A stretch of DNA of 15,060 nucleotides from DASVDK01 sp036381125 [NCBI: Thermodesulfobacteriota bacterium] (GCA_036381125.1 DASVDK010000168.1:1-15060); one strand, 5' to 3'; positions 1 through 9,520 are shown, counted from the first letter of the stretch. The notes: a model not told the origin generated them from the letters alone. Program-made: numbers and translations.

Positions 1-2
1 CG

Positions 3-2408
3 ATGTCTCCGCTCGGCGCGGCCGCGGCGCACGCCCTCAGGCCGACGGCCGACCCGGCCGCGGTGGCCGAGGCGCTCGCGGAGACCACCGAGGCGCGGCG
101 CCTCGTGGAGCGGTCCGGGCCCTTCCCGCTGTCGGGCCTGCCCGACCTGACGCCGCGGCTCGCCGCGCTACGCGTCGAGGGGGCCGTCCTGCCGGGGCCC
201 GAGCTGGTCGACGTGCTCCGCGCGGCCGAGGCCGCCATCAGCACGCGGCGCGCCCTGCGGCACGCCGCCGACGTCGCGCCCCGCCTCGCGGCGCGCGCCG
301 AGCGGCTGGTCGAGCTGCCGCACCTCGCGGCCGCCATCCGGCGCGCCATCGGCCCGCAGTACGAGATCCTCGACGAGGCCTCGCCGGAGCTGGCGCGGGT
401 GCGGGCCGAGAAGGACCGGGTGCGGGGCCAGATCCAGTCGAGCCTCGAGCGGCTCCTCGGCGACGAGCGGGTCGCCGCCGTCATCCAGGACCGGGTCGTC
501 ACGCAGCGCAACGACCGCTACGTGATCCCGGTCAAGACGAACTACCGCGGCCTCCTCCCGGGGGTGGTGCACGACCAGTCGCAGAGCCGCGCCACCTACT
601 TCGTCGAGCCGCTCGCGGTCGTCGACGCCAACAACCAGCTCGCCCTCCTGCGGCAGCAGGAGAAGGAGGAGGAGTGGCGCGTCCTCGCCGCCCTCACGGC
701 CGACGCCCGCCGCCACCGCGACGCGCTCGCGGAGAACCAGGCCATCCTCGCCCACCTCGACCTCGCCCAGGCGAAGGCCGCGCTGTCGCGCCGCCTCGAG
801 GCGGCCGAGCCGCGGCTCCTGCCGCCGGCGGCCGAGGGCCTGCGGGGGCTCGCGCTGAGGCAGGCGCGCCATCCGCTCCTGCTGCTCCAGGCGGAAGCGG
901 CTCGACGGGACGGGCTGCCCCCCCGCACCGTCGTTCCCGTGGAGATCACCGTCGAGCCGGCGGTGCGGACGCTCCTCATCAGCGGGGCCAACGCCGGCGG
1001 CAAGACGGTCTCGCTCAAGACGCTGGGGCTCCTCGCCCTCATGGCGCAGGCGGGGCTGCACATCCCGGCCTCGCCCGACAGCGAGCTGCCGGTCTTCGCG
1101 CAGGTCTTCGCCGACATCGGCGACGACCAGGCCATCGAGCAGGGGCTGTCGTCCTTCTCGGCGCACGTGAAGGCGCTCGCCCACGTCCTCTCCAGGGCCG
1201 ACGGCGGTTCGCTCGTCCTCCTCGACGAGCTGGGGACCGGGACCGATCCGGAGGAGGGCTCGGCCCTCGCGGTCGCGGTCCTCGATCGGCTCCGCGCCCA
1301 GGGGGCCCTGGTCGTGGCGACGACCCACCTCGCGCCGCTCAAGGCCTACGCCTACGGCCGCGAGGGGGCCCAGAACGTGGCGGTCGAGTTCGATCCGCGG
1401 TCGCTCGGCCCCACCTACCGGCTCATCTACGGCTCGATCGGCCAGAGCAACGCGATCGCCCTCGCGAGGGCCTTCGGCTTCCCGGCCGACGTCGTCGCGG
1501 CCGCCGAGGCGACCCTGGCCGGCGGCGACTCGCGGGCGGCGGCCCTGCTGCGCGACATCGAGCGTGCACGCCGCGCCGCGACGTCGGAACTCAGGCGGGC
1601 CGAGCGGCTCCGGCAGCGGGCGGCGCAGGCGGCCCGCACGGCCGAGGCGGCCGAGGCCGAACTCCGGGAGAAGCGGAGCGCGATCCTCGCCCGGGCGCGC
1701 GAGGAGGCGGCCCGGACGGTCGCGGCGGCCGACGCGGAGATGCGCAGGGTCCTCGACGACCTCAAGGCGCGCGCCGCCGAGGCGGCCGTCGCGCCGCACG
1801 TCGTGGCGGGCGCCAAGGGGGCGCTGCGGCACGCGAAGGCGCGCCTCGCCGAGGCGCTCCGTCCCGAGGCGGCCGGCGAGGCCGCCCCCGCGCCGGCGGA
1901 GCGGGATGAGGGGCTCGGCCCCGGCGACCGGGTCCGGGTCGCGTCGCTCGGCCGGGAGGGAGAAGTCGTGTCGATCGACGAGGCGGCGGGCCAGGCGGAG
2001 GTCGCCTTCGGGGCGCTCAAGCTCAGGGTCCCGCTCGAGGGGCTGGCCCGCCTCGGCGGCCGGCGCCGGCCCGGCGCGGCGAAGGGCTGGGAAGGAGTGC
2101 AGGCGGCGCCGCGCCGCGAGCAGCCGAGGGTCACGATCGACGCCGAGGGCCGGAAGGTCGAACCGGCCCGGGAGGTCAACGTCATCGGCCTGCGCGTGGA
2201 CGAGGCGCTGCCGGTAGTGGACAAGTCGCTCGACGATGCTATCCTGGCCGGCTTCTCACGGGTGGCGATCATCCACGGGACCGGCACCGGGCGGCTGCGC
2301 GCGGCCATCCGCGAGTTCCTCCGGACGCACAGGTCGGTCCGATCGGTGACGGGGGGCGACCCGGCGCACGGCGGCGCCGGCGTCACCCTCGTGGACCTCG
2401 GAGGCTAG
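3..2408 (+). CDS. mutS2: MutS2 family protein (endonuclease MutS2 / ribosome-splitting ATPase), 5'-truncated
   Basis: MutS2 is an ABC-type ATPase with a C-terminal Smr nuclease domain. It has been linked to suppression of recombination and, in Bacillus, to splitting of collided ribosomes. The reading frame is open to the left edge, and the first visible residues align with about residue 20 of typical MutS2, so the ATG at position 3 is probably internal and the true start lies outside the window. A helical core/clamp region occupies roughly residues 1-310. The Walker A motif GANAGGKT is at about 328-335 and Walker B (LVLLDELGTGTD) has D408 and E409. A long charged coiled coil lies at about 515-620, a KOW/SH3-like segment (GDRVRVASLGREGEV) at about 640-683, and the Smr domain at about 720-798 with HGTGTGRLR. 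The usual LDLRG motif reads VNVIGLRV. It ends 5 bp before dnaG, suggesting co-transcription. Confidence 0.95.
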   Translation: MSPLGAAAAHALRPTADPAAVAEALAETTEARRLVERSGPFPLSGLPDLTPRLAALRVEGAVLPGPELVDVLRAAEAAISTRRALRHAADVAPRLAARAERLVELPHLAAAIRRAIGPQYEILDEASPELARVRAEKDRVRGQIQSSLERLLGDERVAAVIQDRVVTQRNDRYVIPVKTNYRGLLPGVVHDQSQSRATYFVEPLAVVDANNQLALLRQQEKEEEWRVLAALTADARRHRDALAENQAILAHLDLAQAKAALSRRLEAAEPRLLPPAAEGLRGLALRQARHPLLLLQAEAARRDGLPPRTVVPVEITVEPAVRTLLISGANAGGKTVSLKTLGLLALMAQAGLHIPASPDSELPVFAQVFADIGDDQAIEQGLSSFSAHVKALAHVLSRADGGSLVLLDELGTGTDPEEGSALAVAVLDRLRAQGALVVATTHLAPLKAYAYGREGAQNVAVEFDPRSLGPTYRLIYGSIGQSNAIALARAFGFPADVVAAAEATLAGGDSRAAALLRDIERARRAATSELRRAERLRQRAAQAARTAEAAEAELREKRSAILARAREEAARTVAAADAEMRRVLDDLKARAAEAAVAPHVVAGAKGALRHAKARLAEALRPEAAGEAAPAPAERDEGLGPGDRVRVASLGREGEVVSIDEAAGQAEVAFGALKLRVPLEGLARLGGRRRPGAAKGWEGVQAAPRREQPRVTIDAEGRKVEPAREVNVIGLRVDEALPVVDKSLDDAILAGFSRVAIIHGTGTGRLRAAIREFLRTHRSVRSVTGGDPAHGGAGVTLVDLGG

Positions 2409-2413
2409 GGGCG

Positions 2414-4246
2414 ATGCCCTTCATCCCCGAGGAGACGCTGCGCGAGATCCGGGAGCGGACGAACATCGTCGAGCTGATCGGCGAGCACGTCGCCCTCCGC
2501 AAGGCGGGGCAGTCCTGGAAGGGGCTCTGCCCGTTCCACGGGGAGAAGACCCCTTCCTTCACCGTGAACGAGGCGCGCGGCGTGTTCCACTGCTTCGGTT
2601 GCGGGGCGGGCGGGACCGCGTTCGACTTCCTGATGCGGCGCGAGGGGATGACCTTCCCCGAGGCGGCGCGCGCGCTGGCGCGCCGGGTCGGGGTGCCGGT
2701 GCCGGCCGACGACCTCTCGCCGGAGGCGCGGCGGGCCGAGGCCGAGCGGCAGGCGCTCCTCGCCGTCAACGCCGCCGCGGCCGCCTTCTTCCGCGCGCGG
2801 CTCGCCGGCCCGGACGGGCGGGCGGCGCGGGAGTACCTGGTCTCGCGCGGCCTCTCGGCCGAGACCGTCGAGGCCTTCGGCCTCGGGTACGCGCCGGCCG
2901 GGTGGGAGAACCTGCTGAGGCACCTCGCCGGCCAGGGGCACCGGCCGGAGACGGTCGCGCGGGCCGGCCTCGCGGTGGCGCGGGAGTCGGGCAGCGGCTA
3001 CTACGACCGCTTCCGCGACCGCCTCGTGATCCCCATCGCCGACGCCCAGGGGCGCGTCGTCGCCTTCGGGGGGCGGGCGATGGCGAAGGACCAGGAGCCG
3101 AAGTACCTCAACTCGGCCGAGTCGGCGGTGTACCACAAGGGTGACGTCCTCTACGGGCTCCCCCAGGCGCGCGAGGCCATCCGGCGGGCCGACCAGGTCG
3201 TGGTCGTCGAGGGGTACTTCGACTGCATCGCGCTGCACCAGGCGGGGGTGAAGGAGACGGTCGCCACCTGCGGCACGGCCCTCACGGCGCGACACGTGGA
3301 GACGCTGAAGCGGTACGCGAGGGAGGTCGTCACGCTCTTCGACGGCGATCCGGCGGGGCTGCGCGCCGCCGAGCGGAGCCTGGAGCTCTTCGATCAGGCG
3401 CAGGTGGCCGCGCGCGTCGCCGAGCTGCCGAGCGGGGAGGACCCCGACACGTTCGTGCGGAAGGTCGGCGAGTCGGGGCTCAGGGCGCGCCTGGCGCGCG
3501 CGCGCTCGCTGCCGGAGGCCTTCATCGACGCGTGCGTCCGGCAGGAGAAGACGCACACGATCGAGGGCAAGATCCGCGTGCTGCGGGCCGTGAGGCCGCT
3601 GATCGCGCGGATGCGCGACCGGTACGCCCGCGACTCCTACCTGCGGTATCTCACCGACCGGCTGGGCGGGCCGGGCGAGGCCGAGGACCTGATTCGCCAG
3701 CACGTCCTCTCGTGGCGGCCCGGCGAGTCGGGTGGACGGGTCGAGCCGCCGCCCGCGGCGCGGCCCGCGCGTCGACCGGCGGTGGCCGGCGCCGAGGCGG
3801 ACGGCGACTGCCTGATCCGCGCCGTGCTGTCGTCGCCGGACCTCGCGGCGGAGATCCTGTCCGGGACGGTGCTGGAGGCGCTGGGGGACCCGGCGGTCTC
3901 CGAGATCGTGGCGGTGGCGGCCGGCCTGGTGCGCGAGCGGGGCGCCGAGGCGGTGTCCGCCGCCGGCCTCGTCGACGGCGTGACCGACCAGGGGGCGCGC
4001 GAGCGCCTGGCGCGCGTGGCCGCGCGGTCGGGCGACCTGCCCGCGGACGCGGCGGTGGCGCGCAGGCTCGTCGAGGACGCGTCGCTGTCGATCCGCCGGC
4101 GGGCCATCGCGCGAGAGCTGTCTCAGGTGGCTCGCGCCCTGCGCGACGCGGAGACGCGCGGGGCGACCGAGGACATGCGTCTGCTGACCGCTCGCGCGGC
4201 CGAGCTGGCGATCGCGAAGGGTCAGGTCTCGAAGCAGACGTCTTGA
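2414..4246 (+). CDS. dnaG: DNA primase
   Basis: DnaG makes the RNA primers for lagging-strand synthesis and works with the replicative helicase DnaB. The 610-residue length is normal. The N-terminal CHC2-type zinc domain has C39, H42, C60 and C63 ([13 protein letters not shown] and FHCFGC), in register with E. coli. The RNA polymerase core contains the TOPRIM motifs EGYFD (E266) and DGDPAG (D310, D312), the metal-binding acidic residues. The conserved [14 protein letters not shown] strand and PKYLNSAES lie before them. The last ~150 residues are the less conserved helical helicase-binding region. The ATG at 2414 has an AGG/GGAGG Shine-Dalgarno at 2400-2404 inside the end of mutS2. Only 56 bp separate it from rpoD, the classical dnaG-rpoD pairing. 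Confidence 0.97.
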   Translation: MPFIPEETLREIRERTNIVELIGEHVALRKAGQSWKGLCPFHGEKTPSFTVNEARGVFHCFGCGAGGTAFDFLMRREGMTFPEAARALARRVGVPVPADDLSPEARRAEAERQALLAVNAAAAAFFRARLAGPDGRAAREYLVSRGLSAETVEAFGLGYAPAGWENLLRHLAGQGHRPETVARAGLAVARESGSGYYDRFRDRLVIPIADAQGRVVAFGGRAMAKDQEPKYLNSAESAVYHKGDVLYGLPQAREAIRRADQVVVVEGYFDCIALHQAGVKETVATCGTALTARHVETLKRYAREVVTLFDGDPAGLRAAERSLELFDQAQVAARVAELPSGEDPDTFVRKVGESGLRARLARARSLPEAFIDACVRQEKTHTIEGKIRVLRAVRPLIARMRDRYARDSYLRYLTDRLGGPGEAEDLIRQHVLSWRPGESGGRVEPPPAARPARRPAVAGAEADGDCLIRAVLSSPDLAAEILSGTVLEALGDPAVSEIVAVAAGLVRERGAEAVSAAGLVDGVTDQGARERLARVAARSGDLPADAAVARRLVEDASLSIRRRAIARELSQVARALRDAETRGATEDMRLLTARAAELAIAKGQVSKQTS

Positions 4247-4302
4247 GTCGACGGGTAGGGCAGCGCGGGACCGCGGCGGGTCCCGATCCGGAGGGGCGCA
4301 GG

Positions 4303-6069
<1,767 letters not shown>

Positions 6070-6084
6070 GAATGTGACCCGTCC

Positions 6085-6150
6085 CGGCTCTGCCGAGGCG
6101 CGCCTCGGTAGTTGGCCGGCACGGCTTTCCCAAGGCGGAGCTTGGTAGTT
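6085..6150 (+). repeat. Two tandem hairpin units (37-bp period) between rpoD and the tRNA gene
   Basis: Unit 1 covers 6085-6113 and unit 2 covers 6122-6150, an offset of 37 bp. Both open with CGGCTYT, contain a 16-nt hairpin block (6093-6108 and 6130-6145) and end with TAGTT. The first block is a perfect palindrome, CCGAGGCG/CGCCTCGG. The second has a 5-bp stem, CCAAG/CTTGG. At stem position 3 the G-C pair of unit 1 becomes A-T in unit 2, a compensatory change that suggests the folded form matters. No T-run follows, so neither is a canonical intrinsic terminator. The function is unknown; possibilities are a tRNA leader or processing signal, or a weak rpoD terminator. Confidence 0.6.
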
Positions 6151-6152
6151 CG

Positions 6153-6228
6153 GGGCCCATAGCTCAACTGGTAGAGCCGCCGGCTCATAACCGGTTCGGT
6201 CCAGGTTCGAGCCCTGGTGGGCCCACCA
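6153..6228 (+). tRNA. tRNA with anticodon CAT (elongator Met, or Ile2 if lysidine-modified)
   Basis: A complete 76-nt cloverleaf folds by eye. The acceptor stem GGGCCCA pairs perfectly with TGGGCCC, followed by discriminator A and an encoded CCA (6226-6228). The D arm is GCTC/GAGC. The anticodon stem GCCGG/CCGGT holds loop CTCATAA with anticodon CAT at 6186-6188. The T arm is CCAGG/CCTGG with loop TTCGAGC. It is not the initiator tRNA: the first acceptor pair is G-C, and the anticodon stem lacks the initiator's three consecutive G-C pairs. Whether it is elongator tRNA-Met or the AUA-reading tRNA-Ile2 cannot be decided from the anticodon alone. Confidence 0.97.
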
Positions 6229-6285
6229 CGACTGTCTGAATCGAACGCCGTCCCTCTCGGGGACAGAATCAGGAGGACGCTCACG

Positions 6286-7008
6286 TTGCAGACTGTACTT
6301 GCCCGATTGGGTCAGCTCCAGGAGGTCGACCTCAGGCTCGACAAGATCCGCCGGACGCGCGATCAGGTGCCCGAGCGGATCGCGCGGCTCGAGGCCGAGG
6401 TCGCTCGGGAGGCGGCGGCCCTCGCGGCGGACGAGGAGAAGCTGCGCGCGCTCGAGGCGCAGAAGGCCGAGGCCGAGCGGTCGGTCGTCGCCGACGCGGA
6501 GCGGCTCAAGGTGGCCGAGCATCGGCTGATCAGCATCAAGACGGTCCGCGAGTACCAGGCGGCCAAGCGCGAGCTGGACTTCGCGAAGAAGGCCGGCAGC
6601 CTGCGCGAGGAGGAGATCGGACGCACGACCGCGCAGATCGAGGAGCTGAAGAAGTCGGTCGACGCGCGGCGCGAGGCGCTCGCCGCCAGGCAGGCGGCGG
6701 CCGAGCGGGAGATCGGCGAGCTGAAGGCGGAGCTGGACCGGGTCGAGTCGCAGGTCGCCGTGGAGGCGGCCGAGCGCGACCGGCTCGTCGAGGGGATCGA
6801 CCCCAACCTCCTGCGCCGCTACGACCAGATCAGGAGCCGCCGCCAGGGGCTGGCCGTGGTGGAGGCGCGCGGCGGCGCGTGCGCCGGCTGCCGCATGGCG
6901 ATCCCGCCGCAGATCTACAACGAGGTGCAGCGCAACGGCGAGATCGTCTCCTGCCCGAACTGCCAGCGGATCCTCTACTTCGTCCGCGAGCACCAGCAGC
7001 CGGCGTAG
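6286..7008 (+). CDS. Coiled-coil C4 zinc-ribbon protein (zf-RING_7 / CdsZ-like family)
   Basis: I start this at TTG 6286 (240 aa), which has an ideal AGGAGG at 6271-6276. The only upstream ATG in frame (6217) lies inside the tRNA 3' end and can be excluded. Residues 1 to about 175 are almost entirely a charged, heptad-like coiled coil rich in Glu, Arg, Lys and Ala. The C-terminus is a zinc ribbon with CAGC (C199, C202) and CPNC (C223, C226), and [30 protein letters not shown] surroundings as in the family. Helicobacter HP0958 is the best-studied relative, an RNA- and sigma-54-binding protein. Most members have no proven role, but they are widely found next to RNase H-like genes, as here. The tag stop lies 3 bp before the next gene, so translational coupling is likely. 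The specific function is inferred. Confidence 0.88.
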   Translation: MQTVLARLGQLQEVDLRLDKIRRTRDQVPERIARLEAEVAREAAALAADEEKLRALEAQKAEAERSVVADAERLKVAEHRLISIKTVREYQAAKRELDFAKKAGSLREEEIGRTTAQIEELKKSVDARREALAARQAAAEREIGELKAELDRVESQVAVEAAERDRLVEGIDPNLLRRYDQIRSRRQGLAVVEARGGACAGCRMAIPPQIYNEVQRNGEIVSCPNCQRILYFVREHQQPA

Positions 7009-7011
7009 CGG

Positions 7012-7482
7012 ATGACGGCGTCCACTCGGCGCGGGGACGGCACGGTGCCGCGGGCCGTCCGCATGCACGTGGACGGCGCCTCGCGCGGCAACCCCGGGCC
7101 GGCCGGCGCCGGCGTGGCCTTCTTCGACGCCGCCGGCCGCCTCGTCGGCGAGGCGGGCCTCTACCTCGGGACGGCCACGAACAACGAGGCCGAGTACCAC
7201 GGCCTCCTCCTCGGCCTCGAGATCGCCGAGGCGCACGGCCTGCGCGATCTCGACGTCGTGGCCGACTCGGAACTCCTCGTGAAGCAGCTCAACGGGCAGT
7301 ACAGGGTCCGGGAGCCGCGCCTCCAGGCCCTGCACGCGAAGGCGCGCGAGCGGGCGGCCCGCCTCGGCCGCGTCACCTTCCGCCACGTCCCGCGCGCCCA
7401 GAACGCCGAGGCCGACCGGATGTCCAACGAGGCGATCGACCGGCGGCTGCGCGGGGTCGCCGACCTCGTGTGGTGCGGGTAG
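7012..7482 (+). CDS. Ribonuclease HI family protein (RNase H fold)
   Basis: RNase HI enzymes cleave RNA in RNA-DNA hybrids with two metal ions. The 156-residue protein shows the four acidic positions in order: D21 in MHVDGASRGNPGPAG, E61 in TNNEAEYHGLLLGL, D85 in ADSELLVKQLNG, and D135 in HVPRAQNAEADRMSNEA. The short form without the basic protrusion/handle of E. coli RnhA resembles the stand-alone 'RNase HI family' group found in many bacteria and archaea. The ATG at 7012 has no clear Shine-Dalgarno and follows the preceding stop by 3 bp, so coupling is likely. A later start at the ATG of MHVDG (7063) would remove a poorly conserved 17-residue leader and is possible. Activity is inferred from the intact acidic residues. 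Confidence 0.92.
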   Translation: MTASTRRGDGTVPRAVRMHVDGASRGNPGPAGAGVAFFDAAGRLVGEAGLYLGTATNNEAEYHGLLLGLEIAEAHGLRDLDVVADSELLVKQLNGQYRVREPRLQALHAKARERAARLGRVTFRHVPRAQNAEADRMSNEAIDRRLRGVADLVWCG

Positions 7483-7821
7483 GTCGACCGCTCGCCATGC
7501 ATCGGGGAGGCACGCCGAGCGCGACGATGCAGGCCGCGCCCGGTGTCGGTCATCGTGCGTGTCGCTTTCGACTTGACGGCCTCACACGCCTTCCCCTACG
7601 GTCGCCGCAGGTAAGGCTCGCCTCCTGAGAGGCCAGGCCGTCCGTCGCGGCTGACGCGCCGCGGCGTAGAGCCCTCCGACTTGCATGCGGTCCCCCGACC
7701 GCCCGTCGTCGGGACTCTTCCGGGAGAGCACGGACCGACCGGTACGGTTCCGCTGCTGCCATGAGGCGGCCGCGCGCGGGTCCGCGCGCAGACAGCTCGC
7801 ACGTTCCCGGAGGAGCCTGCG
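7483..7821. other. Intergenic region before the mini-Rhs gene
   Basis: No convincing gene is seen in these 339 bp. A 7-bp inverted repeat (TGCATCG at 7498-7504 and CGATGCA at 7525-7531, 20-nt loop) sits 16 bp after the RNase H stop; it has no T-run, so it is at best an atypical terminator. TTGACG at 7573-7578 followed after 18 bp by TACGGT (7597-7602) is a weak sigma-70-like promoter candidate with a poor -10. A short hairpin CCGAC/GTCGG lies near 7697-7713. A strong Shine-Dalgarno GGAGGAG is at 7809-7815, 6 bp before the ATG at 7822. Confidence 0.5.
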
Positions 7822-8625
7822 ATGCGGTTCCGGATCGCTCCATACTCGACGCGTGTGTTTGCCGCTTGCCTCGCTCTCGCCGCCGCGCTCCTGGGAGCGC
7901 ACGCGTGGGCCGCCGAGCGTGTGCTCTTCCATCACGACGACGCCGTGGGCTCACCGGTCGCCATGACCGATTCCACCGGCGCCGTCGTCTGGGGGGCCGA
8001 CTACGAGCCGTTCGGCGGCGTGGTGGAGGAGAGCGGGACCGCGTCCACGACGCATCGGTTCACCGGCAAGGAGCGTGATGTCGAGACGGGACTCGACTAC
8101 TTCGGGGCGCGGTACTACGACGCGCGAATCGGACGATTTCTGTCGGTCGACCCTCTGCTCGACATCGATGCGGCAGCCGGCGCGCCGCAGCGTTGGAATC
8201 GTTTCGCGTACGCCTTGAACAGCCCGTTCCGATACGGCGACCCTGATGGAAGAGATGCGGTCATACTGAATGGGGGGTTCATCGGAGGGGAGCCAGGTGT
8301 CCGAACCCTGGCTGACACCGTGAGGACATTCTTCCCGCCGCGCAAGAGGGACGCTATCCCGAGGGCAGTCGGGCCGGGACGTCGGGGCTACGGGGGGGCC
8401 TGCACGAGAAGCCGTGGGCCGGTGTGCTCTTCGCCGAGAAACATGTCCACAAGAGCGAGCCACGGATACTCGCTGGATGGAGCGTGGGCGGTGACGCTGC
8501 ACTGGATGCGGGCTCTCCGCACGGGGGCGGCACGTGGGATCTGCGCGTGGTTGTCGGAGCCGCTGTCACCCCGGACATTCTGCGGCGCATCCATAGGGCG
8601 GCGAAAACTTCCGACATGGTCGTGA
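7822..8625 (+). CDS. Minimal Rhs core protein with Sec signal peptide; frame changes in C-terminal domain
   Basis: The ATG at 7822 has a strong GGAGGAG site. Residues 1-31 form a Sec signal peptide (basic start, hydrophobic ACLALAAALLGA, AHAWAA cleavage region). Residues 35-143 are the Rhs repeat-associated core: DAVGSPVAMTDSTGAVVW, YEPFGG, HRFTGKERDVETGLDYFGARYYD, IGRFLSVDPL, NRFAYALNSP and PFRYGDPDG. This last part matches the PxxxxDPxG junction where Rhs proteins are cleaved ahead of a variable C-terminal toxin. No long YD-repeat barrel precedes it. After DPDG a new domain begins (AVILNGGFIGG...). From about residue 192, at a run of seven G (8392-8398), this frame loses recognisable protein character up to its stop at 8625, whereas the hydrolase-like continuation is one frame back. 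This is either a genuine frameshift (decay or sequencing error) or recoding. The likely full product spans 7822-8870, about 350 aa. Confidence 0.8.
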   Translation: MRFRIAPYSTRVFAACLALAAALLGAHAWAAERVLFHHDDAVGSPVAMTDSTGAVVWGADYEPFGGVVEESGTASTTHRFTGKERDVETGLDYFGARYYDARIGRFLSVDPLLDIDAAAGAPQRWNRFAYALNSPFRYGDPDGRDAVILNGGFIGGEPGVRTLADTVRTFFPPRKRDAIPRAVGPGRRGYGGACTRSRGPVCSSPRNMSTRASHGYSLDGAWAVTLHWMRALRTGAARGICAWLSEPLSPRTFCGASIGRRKLPTWS

Positions 8626-8870
8626 TCGTGGCGCTCAGGGGCGACACGTTCGGAGGTGACCGGTCCTACGAATCGCTGGTCTTCACCCTGCGCGGGGCGT
8701 TCCGCAGCATGGACAAGTTCTACGAGTACTATCCGAACGTCCAGATCGAGCCATCGGACGCGTCACACTATACGGGCGGCGGGAACCACCGGAGCACTCA
8801 AGAGGCGATTCGAAGAGGCGTGGAGACCGTGAGCGAGCGGATCCTGCGCCTCCAACGCGCGCGTCGATGA
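8424..8870 (+). CDS. Alpha/beta-hydrolase-like C-terminal domain of the Rhs protein (frameshifted part)
   Basis: This frame is open from 8316 and is probably not an independent gene. A GTG at 8424 could start it, but no Shine-Dalgarno is seen. It begins LFAEKHVHKSEPRILAGW and carries a nucleophile-elbow-like motif GWSVGG, with the serine codon at 8481. An aspartate in VVIVALRGDTFGGD (codon 8643) and histidines in ASHYTGGGNH (codons 8766 and 8787) could complete a Ser-Asp-His triad. The order strand-elbow-Asp-His suits an alpha/beta hydrolase (lipase/esterase type). It reads as the continuation of AVILNGGFIGGEPGVRTLAD in the upstream frame, so the hydrolase domain would be the C-terminal payload of the mini-Rhs protein. 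The exact substrate is unknown. It ends in an ATGA overlap with the next gene. Confidence 0.65.
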   Translation: MLFAEKHVHKSEPRILAGWSVGGDAALDAGSPHGGGTWDLRVVVGAAVTPDILRRIHRAAKTSDMVVIVALRGDTFGGDRSYESLVFTLRGAFRSMDKFYEYYPNVQIEPSDASHYTGGGNHRSTQEAIRRGVETVSERILRLQRARR

Positions 8871-9520
8871 CCGGCGTCTCCGAGTCGGGGGGACGTGATG
8901 CGAGCCGCCGACGTCTCGTGCGCGCGTCGATCATGCTGGCGGTCGCGCTCTTCTTCAACGTCGTAGCGACATTCGTCCATGCCGGGGAGGAGATCCCGCT
9001 GTTCGGGTTCGTGGCCGGCGCAATCGCCGCGCTCCTCCTTGCACGTCTGGTCTTCCTGGGTATGCGCGGCGCCCGACTGTGGCGAGGTCTGGCGTGCGGG
9101 GTGGTATTCGTCGCGATGCTGCCCGTGCTCACGGTCGGTACTGGGCTCGTCGTGTATGACATTGCGAGCGGAGAAACTGGTACGGCCCTCTTTCCCTACT
9201 TGGTCGTAGCAGAGGGTCTCTATCTTTCAGTGGTCCCCGAGTCCGCCTACTACAGGAGCCGCCATCGAAACGAGAACGCGTTCCACACTCGACTCGTGCG
9301 CGCACTCCGCTCGTGTGACGAGCATCGCGTCAAGAGCACGTTGGAGGACGCCCTGGCTGGCCACGGAGGCGAACTGTACGGGGCGATCGATTTCTTCTCC
9401 CGCACGGTACTGACTCGCTTCGTCGACGAGGAGTGGTGCTCGGAAGAACTGCGCCGGTTCGTTCAGCAGCGTGCAGGCACCTGGATCGATCAAGTCCGGT
9501 TTCCAGAGCGCGGGTCATGA
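8867..9520 (+). CDS. Hypothetical multi-pass membrane protein, candidate immunity partner
   Basis: I do not recognise this 217-residue protein. Its ATG overlaps the stop of the hydrolase frame (ATGA), with no clear Shine-Dalgarno, so translation probably depends on coupling to the upstream gene. Three hydrophobic segments are visible at about residues 18-39 (ASIMLAVALFFNVVATFV), 43-66 and 72-98, with a weaker fourth at 106-124 (ALFPYLVVAEGLYLSVV). The remaining ~90 residues are soluble and charged, with no motif I can name. Codon use is less GC-biased than in the flanking housekeeping genes. Position directly after an Rhs C-terminal domain is the classical place for an immunity gene, and a membrane location would suit a toxin acting on or across the membrane. 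That role is inferred from context only. Confidence 0.7.
   Translation: MTGVSESGGRDASRRRLVRASIMLAVALFFNVVATFVHAGEEIPLFGFVAGAIAALLLARLVFLGMRGARLWRGLACGVVFVAMLPVLTVGTGLVVYDIASGETGTALFPYLVVAEGLYLSVVPESAYYRSRHRNENAFHTRLVRALRSCDEHRVKSTLEDALAGHGGELYGAIDFFSRTVLTRFVDEEWCSEELRRFVQQRAGTWIDQVRFPERGS

Noticed and set aside
168-1832. 554-codon minus-strand open frame opposite mutS2
   Set aside because: Antisense shadow; the + strand has intact Walker motifs and an Smr domain.
3532-4302. Long in-frame extension upstream of rpoD
   Set aside because: Overlaps dnaG in another frame and is Arg/Gly/Ala-rich noise; the sigma factor begins normally at 4303 with a ribosome-binding site.
6217-6285. ATG at 6217 as the start of the zinc-ribbon gene
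   Set aside because: It lies within the tRNA 3' end; TTG 6286 has AGGAGG at proper spacing and a family-like N-terminus.
7550-7954. Minus-strand open frames in the gap before the mini-Rhs gene
   Set aside because: Arg/Ala-rich with no motif, no ribosome-binding site, and overlapping the well-supported Rhs start region.
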